Shown: positions 59,371 to 64,000 of the stretch, in pieces
Layout of the letters: every line of letters begins with the position of its first letter
How positions within the stretch are numbered: position 1 is the stretch's first letter
Origin: Proteles cristata cristata
Lineage: Eukaryota > Chordata > Mammalia > Carnivora > Hyaenidae
Length of the DNA stretch: 64,000 nucleotides
Assembly: GCA_017311185.1 (NCBI GenBank)
Contig: JAESUZ010005462.1
Span: 2,976,001-3,040,000, forward strand
Reading direction: 5' to 3'
Position numbers and translations under genes: made by a program
The notes under the pieces: generated by a model
Told to the model about the DNA's origin: nothing
Seen by the model: the letters and a program-made list of their open reading frames with translations, nothing else
The model's database searches: none

Positions 59371-60605
59371 TTCCATCCCTTATGCCCCCAAGTTCATGCC
59401 CTTCTCAATGCAAAATGCATTCATTCTATCTCAATAGCACTCATTTTGGTGTCAGTGTTAAAGTCTAAAGTTCAAAGTCTCATCTAAATATCATTTGAAT
59501 CAAATATGAATGAGACTTGAGGTATGACTCATCCAATGGCAGAATTCCTCTCCCAACTGCCACCAAATGAAACACGACAAACAATGTGCTTCCAAAATAC
59601 ATTGCTGGGGGAAGCATAGTGTAGACATTCCAGTTCCAAAAAGGAATTCGGAAGGAAGAAGGAAGAAGGAGGTGATGGGTCCCAAGCAAGTCCAAAGCCT
59701 AGCAAGGCAAATTCCATTAGATCTTAAGGCTGGAGAATAATTCTCTTTGGTTAGATGCTGTCCCCTCCAGGTCCACTGGGGTGGTGGTACCACCTGGAGA
59801 ATGTAGGAGGGGGTCTTGCCCTCACAGCTCAGCTTGGCCAATTTCCATCCTCAGGGCTTTGGGGATTTCCACCCCCATGGCTCTCAGAGAGGCCCTGTCT
59901 GCAAGGACTGTTGAAATGAGGGTTGTGGTCCTGATGATCTCTGAAGCTCCTTATGTGTCATTTTTTCCCCTTATTAAAGAATAGTAGACATTAATAGCCA
60001 AATAGCACTATCCTCCCATCCTGTCAAATCCAAGAAGTCCTACAGCCTTCATTTGGTCCTGGCTCCATCCCCTGAAGTTCAAACTAGCAGTGTTTCTCCT
60101 CATACAATCCCATAAACTCCTTATCAAGTGTAGTCCAGCTCTTTAGAACATACTTTGAGTGTTTGCAATGTGGAGAGGTTGGGAATTTTCCAGGTCTTCA
60201 AGTTCTGGTTCCTTTTTGCTTGACAGTTTTTTTTTCAATTCATCTCTGTCTTCTGACATTTTATTATAAGCAGTCAAGAGGAACCTCATTGCTCCTTCAA
60301 CATTTTGTTTAGAAATATACTCAGTTGAATCTTCAGTTTCATCACTATCAAGTTCTGCCTTCCACAAAACACTAAGATACTTTTCATGTGAATTCTTTGC
60401 CATTTAATAACAAGGATCATCTTTTCTCTAATTTCTTATAACAGGGTACTCATTTCTGAGATTTGAGCAGATTTAGCCTTAATGTCCATATTTCTAGCAT
60501 GTACTTCAAAACTCTTCTAGTCTCTACCCATTACCCAGTTAAAAAGCCACTGACACATTTTTAAGTATTTGTTAGAGCAGCACTCCACTTTTAGTACCCA
60601 AACCC
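59371..60605 (-). mobile_element. MLT1/MaLR internal region
   Basis: Begins TTCCATCCCTTATGCCCCCA next to the LTR, followed by CTGTCCCCTCCAGGTCCACT and other phrases typical of reversed MaLR internal sequence. It is about 1.2 kb between the two LTRs. MaLR elements are nonautonomous relatives of ERV-L and carry no envelope gene. No intact retroviral protein domain is visible. Confidence 0.72.
60143..60403 (-). pseudogene. 86-codon open frame within MaLR internal DNA
   Basis: An uninterrupted frame, acidic and lysine-rich with a predicted charged helical C-terminal half (a run of Glu/Asp/Lys from about residue 45). It matches no host protein I recognise. It sits just inside the 5' LTR of the MaLR element, and its nucleotide sequence resembles MaLR internal DNA, so I read it as a remnant or chance frame rather than a host gene. 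Confidence 0.5.
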
Positions 60606-60936
60606 ATCTTATTTAGCTCATATTGCCATCACAAAATACTATAAACTGGGTGGCTTAAACAACAGAAATATTTTTCCTCATGGTCCTAGAGTCTGGGAAG
60701 TCTAAAATCAGGGCAGACTTGGTTCCTGGTATGCAGATGGCTGTGTTCCTCACGTGGTAGGGTGACAAAGAAAGTAGGCTCTGTGGTATGTCTTATAAGG
60801 ACACTAATCTCATCATGAGGACCCCTCATGACTTCTAACCCTACTTACCTCCTAAGGCTCCACTTCCAAATACCATCATATTGACTGTTAGGGCTTTAAC
60901 ACATGAATTTGGGGAGGATACATTCTGTCCATAACA
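60606..60936 (-). mobile_element. MLT1-type MaLR LTR (5' LTR)
   Basis: TATAAACTGGGTGGCTTAAA, CTTATAAGGACACTAATCTC, AAATACCATCATATTGACTG and the end ATTCTGTCCATAACA follow the reversed MLT1 LTR from end to end. At about 331 bp it is more complete than its partner. Confidence 0.85.
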
Positions 60937-61250
60937 GGATATTGATGGATGGAGAGTCAGTACGGTGAATAAAGTCAGTTTCATTTCTATACAACAGCAA
61001 CAAACAAAAAACATAAAATTAAAAGATACTGTTTACAGTAGCAGAAAAATATCAAATGTACTAAAAATATGCAGTATCATAACAGGATAAGCATTTTTGA
61101 GAGGAAATTACAGGAGACCTAAACAAAAGGAGGTAATACTGTATTTGCTACTATAAGTAGGATGATGTAGTATCATAAAAATGCAGATTATCCTCTAATT
61201 CATCTACAGATTCATAATTCCTAATATTCAACGTCATTCTATCATGATTT
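60937..61250 (+). repeat. L1 ORF2 relic, right part
   Basis: AAAGTCAGTTTCATTTCTAT, ACAACAGCAACAAACAAAAA and AATTCATCTACAGATTCATA continue the L1 ORF2 order from the left part on the same strand. The MaLR element therefore inserted into this L1. Confidence 0.75.
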
Positions 61251-61259
61251 CCACTGTTA

Positions 61260-62455
61260 TATTATGCCCATCAGAAAAAGATCTCAGTAGTTGATCAGGA
61301 TGTTTTATCCAAATTTTAAGTAATATCTCTTCCATTAAAGCTATTTGGTTGGGATAGATCATTCTAACTGCAATATATATGGACATTCCAGGTGGACAGA
61401 TGATCACATTTAGAGGTGACATTGTTATCTCTGCTTTTGGGTACATGTATATGTATTTTTAATGGTATTCTTTACTTTCTTTGTCTTTGCTCTCTCTCCA
61501 CTGCCAGTCATAGCATACTTTCTACTCTTCCTACCTGAAACTTTCCAGTTTCCAAACTATATATTTTTACAGAGTTTTATTAAGACGAAATTGATGTTTA
61601 CAAAAATTTATTAAGCACTGTGTTCAGTAGATATGCCTAAGCCCTACTTGTCCATCTGAACCCCACCTCTCCCTGCTTCCCACCCCTCTTTCAGTCCCAA
61701 GGATGGGAAGGTGATGGTCAGGGACAGTATTAACTGTCTGTAGCACATGCTAGCGGATTGTGTTTTAAAAACTGAAAGTTTAATTTGTTTTCTTTAAGTC
61801 CAGTCAAAATGGCCTTGGTGTCAAAATGGCTCTGTAGAAATGTCCCAGGCAAGATAGCTTAATTAATTGATTTGAGATTTAATTTTTACTTTTGATCCTT
61901 TCCTGAACATATCATACTCTCCAGGTAGCTGAAATAGTCATTTTATCTTATGCTTCATTTTTTTTTTCATTCATTACTTTTTGGGTAGGGGGCCAAGTTA
62001 CACATTGTAGCACTCTCTTAGGCATTTATTTCTTTAAATTTTTCCCACCTTTTATAACAAGCTTTACAGTTATTAGGAATTCTGACTATATAGGTACACA
62101 TCTATATGTGTACTTTTATATAGAAGTGTATATGAATTATTTATATCTAGTCCAGTATCCTTTTGAACATTTGTCAGCTTTCCACTTTCTATCCAGAAAG
62201 CCAGAATTCTGCAAGTAAAGTTGCCTGCTGCTACCTTTGATTCTACCTCATGGAGTTTTTTACAGTTCTTAGGGGGATTTATTTTACTTAAAAAATTACT
62301 GCATATCTCTGGTACTACTGAATACAAATATAATACTATTGATGTATTTATTATAATAGAGCAGTCTATTCTAAAAGCAAGTAAGTCAAATAGATAATAT
62401 AACTGTTTCCTAATACATGTTCTGAATGGTAACCAATTTCTATTTTCACACACTC
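61260..62455. other. AT-rich intronic sequence
   Basis: No repeat family recognised with confidence. The 126-codon frame at 62073-62453 on the minus strand has no domain signature and is not called. Confidence 0.45.
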
Positions 62456-62470
62456 ATTGCTTCTGTTTTT

Positions 62471-62686
62471 TTTTGTTTTTTTTTTTTTTAATTAATGTTT
62501 ATTTACTTTTGAGAGAGACAGAGAGAAAGAGACAGAGTGTATTGGGGGTGTGGAGGACAGAGACAGATGGAGACATAGAATCTGAAGCAGGCTCCAGAGC
62601 CTGATGTGGGGCTGGAACCCACGAACTGTGAGATCATGACCTGAGCCAAAGTTGGATGCTTAAGTAACTCATCCACTTAGGCGCCC
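62471..62686 (-). repeat. CAN-SINE
   Basis: Flanked by TTGCTTCTGTTTTT (62457-62470) and TTGATTCTGTTTTT (62687-62700). The CAGCACAGAGCC region is deleted (CAGGCTCCAGAGCCTGATG), and the head has decayed to TCCACTTAGGCGCCC. Confidence 0.92.
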
Positions 62687-62700
62687 TTGATTCTGTTTTT

Positions 62701-64000
62701 AAATAACATGCTTATAAAATTATATTTACTTAAGTAAGATTTCAGCCAAATGAATGATATGCACATGACTTAATACTAATTAATGTTGATAAATTTTCAT
62801 ATTGGACTAGCATTACTACTGAGCTTTTGATTTAATCCTTTCAGCTGATATGGTGGGCAGGACTTGCCATCATCCACATTTTTTTCTTCTCTGTGGAGAG
62901 AGATAAATGTGGTTTAGTGTGCCCTCTTAGGTAGTAAGGAACCATTTGACTCAGAGAAAGTACATGAATGGAATTAAAGCCCTTTAGTCTACAAATTTAA
63001 ATGAGGGCTATGTTTTTGAAGGAAGTATTCATTAGGGTTAGTGTAGAATCATGTGTTCCATGCCTTCTGCATTTAATCAGCATGTCTCTATGTCCAAAGT
63101 TACTTAGTAGTTGGAATTACCAATTAATCATATTTTTTAACTTAAGACTTCATTGTGTTAATAAAAGTTGGAGAAAAATTTATGGCCCTGTGTTACTGAG
63201 CAGTCATTGACATGATGAGCATATTTCTGTGGGAGTATTTTCTTTAATGCTGTTTTTCTAATAGGAATTTTTGTTAGGAAAAAAAATACTTCGGAGAAAA
63301 AGCTATATGAAGAGATGTTTTCTTGCAGGTTTTAAAAAATATTTGTTTTCCCTGTCTGAACAGGATATTGCTCTGATATATCAAAGACTTGGTCTTGCTG
63401 CCAGCTGAAAGAACACTGTGAAGCGTACCAGCCTGGTAGAGGTTGGGGACCATAAGTGAATGCTAAGGATGTGAAAGCATCAAGCGTCCACCTAACAAGC
63501 CAGCATTCATTCCGAAGAGTGGCTGTTCTGGCAGCCTTTCTAGCTTTTGCCAATGTAGCTTGCTTATCAAAGCACTTTATCGGTGGGGAAGGGATGTGGG
63601 TTAACCACTTCACTTAGCTTTAGCTTCCCAGCTCACAGTCTGTCAGCAAACAGCTGCTTTTCAACATGTACGCCCTGTACTGCGCAGCTGACGCAGGAGT
63701 GGGGACAAAACCAGCATTGTGTCAGGAGGTAGGGGGAGGGCGGGACATTGATCTTCAGCGAAAAGTGGCTGAGCCCAACTTCAGGGTTTAATTTATAAGG
63801 GGTTCTTTGGTGAACCAGTTTTTTCCCTCTTTTTTTATTTCAAGGTTCAAGGTTAACTTTAAAAGTATGGCTTACCAAGGCAGGTAATCTATAGAGTCAT
63901 TGTGGCAAGGAGTGGTTAAAACATTTATTTTTGTAAACCACCGTTGAACTGCTTATGGTAGCTTTTTTTCCTATGACTTCTTTTCCCTCTTCTGCCTTTC
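62701..64000. other. Unique intronic sequence to the right edge
   Basis: No transposon is recognised. It includes the GC-elevated candidate patch at 63560-63780. Confidence 0.5.
63560..63780. promoter_or_regulatory. GC-elevated, CpG-bearing unique patch (candidate)
   Basis: Contains GTTAACCACTT (63600, RUNX-like AACCAC), CTGCGCAGCTGACGCAGG (63680-63697, overlapping GC palindrome and E-box) and GGGGGAGGGCGGGAC (63732-63746, Sp/KLF-like). CpGs cluster here compared with the surrounding AT-rich intron. Function is inferred. Confidence 0.22.

Larger units (their letters stand above)
3523..64000 (+). other. Large GMDS intron (open at the right edge)
   Basis: The donor GTAAGC follows the second exon. 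No sequence encoding the next human residues (ISFDLAEYTADVDGVGTL) is visible, so at least 60.5 kb of one intron is present. GMDS introns are known to be very long in mammals, so this length is expected. Its contents are itemised in the other entries. Confidence 0.88.

Noticed and set aside
59500..59841. Overlapping minus-strand frames of 62-113 codons
   Set aside because: They lie in MaLR internal sequence in three overlapping frames, which argues for absence of stops by composition rather than coding.
62073..62453. 126-codon minus-strand frame
   Set aside because: Low-complexity AT-rich composition, no family resemblance, no splice or promoter context.

Overview
This 64 kb window is vertebrate nuclear DNA from a carnivore, most likely a cat (Felidae). 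It is AT-rich and intron-dominated, with no operon-like gene packing. It is studded with about 22 copies of a tRNA-derived SINE whose head reads GGGCGCCTGGGTGGCTCAG and whose B box reads GGTTCGTGGGTTCGAGCCC, ending in CT-rich sequence and an A-rich tail. This is the felid-type CAN-SINE (SINEC_Fc class), and several copies still have perfect target-site duplications.

The only protein-coding gene I can support is GMDS (GDP-mannose 4,6-dehydratase), on the + strand. Two consecutive internal exons are present, at 1485-1572 and 3413-3522. Together they encode 66 residues that line up with about residues 50-115 of the human enzyme, including NADP-contact segments of the Rossmann domain. Exon phases join perfectly and all splice sites fit the GT-AG rule. 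Bases 1-1484 are the end of the upstream intron, 1573-3412 is a 1.84 kb intron, and 3523 to the end is the start of a very large intron. I found no further GMDS exon.

Layout of the large intron: 3.5-13 kb is repeat-rich (SINEs, MIR, MER5-type hAT fragments, L2). From 13.0 to 25.3 kb is very AT-rich and nearly SINE-free, with unique sequence holding several palindromic or motif-dense patches that could be regulatory. At 25.4-26.4 kb and 51.4-52.4 kb lie two old L3/CR1-like LINE relics. From 27 to 57 kb is a mixture of SINEs, MIR/L2, two related Tigger/pogo-like DNA transposons with TA target sites, one hAT-like element and two dinucleotide microsatellites. At 58-61.3 kb an old L1 ORF2 relic has been split by an MLT1-type MaLR LTR retrotransposon on the minus strand and peppered with SINEs. 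From 62.7 kb to the end is mostly unique sequence.

I see no CRISPR array, bacterial system, RNA gene or second host gene. Open reading frames of 60-130 codons scattered through the intron look like chance or repeat-derived frames. The most useful leads are the SINE-poor block, the palindromes near 14.9, 17.6 and 23.5 kb, and the nested-insertion stratigraphy. None of these amounts to a demonstrated new system. All repeat-family names rest on remembered consensus patterns, not on a database search.
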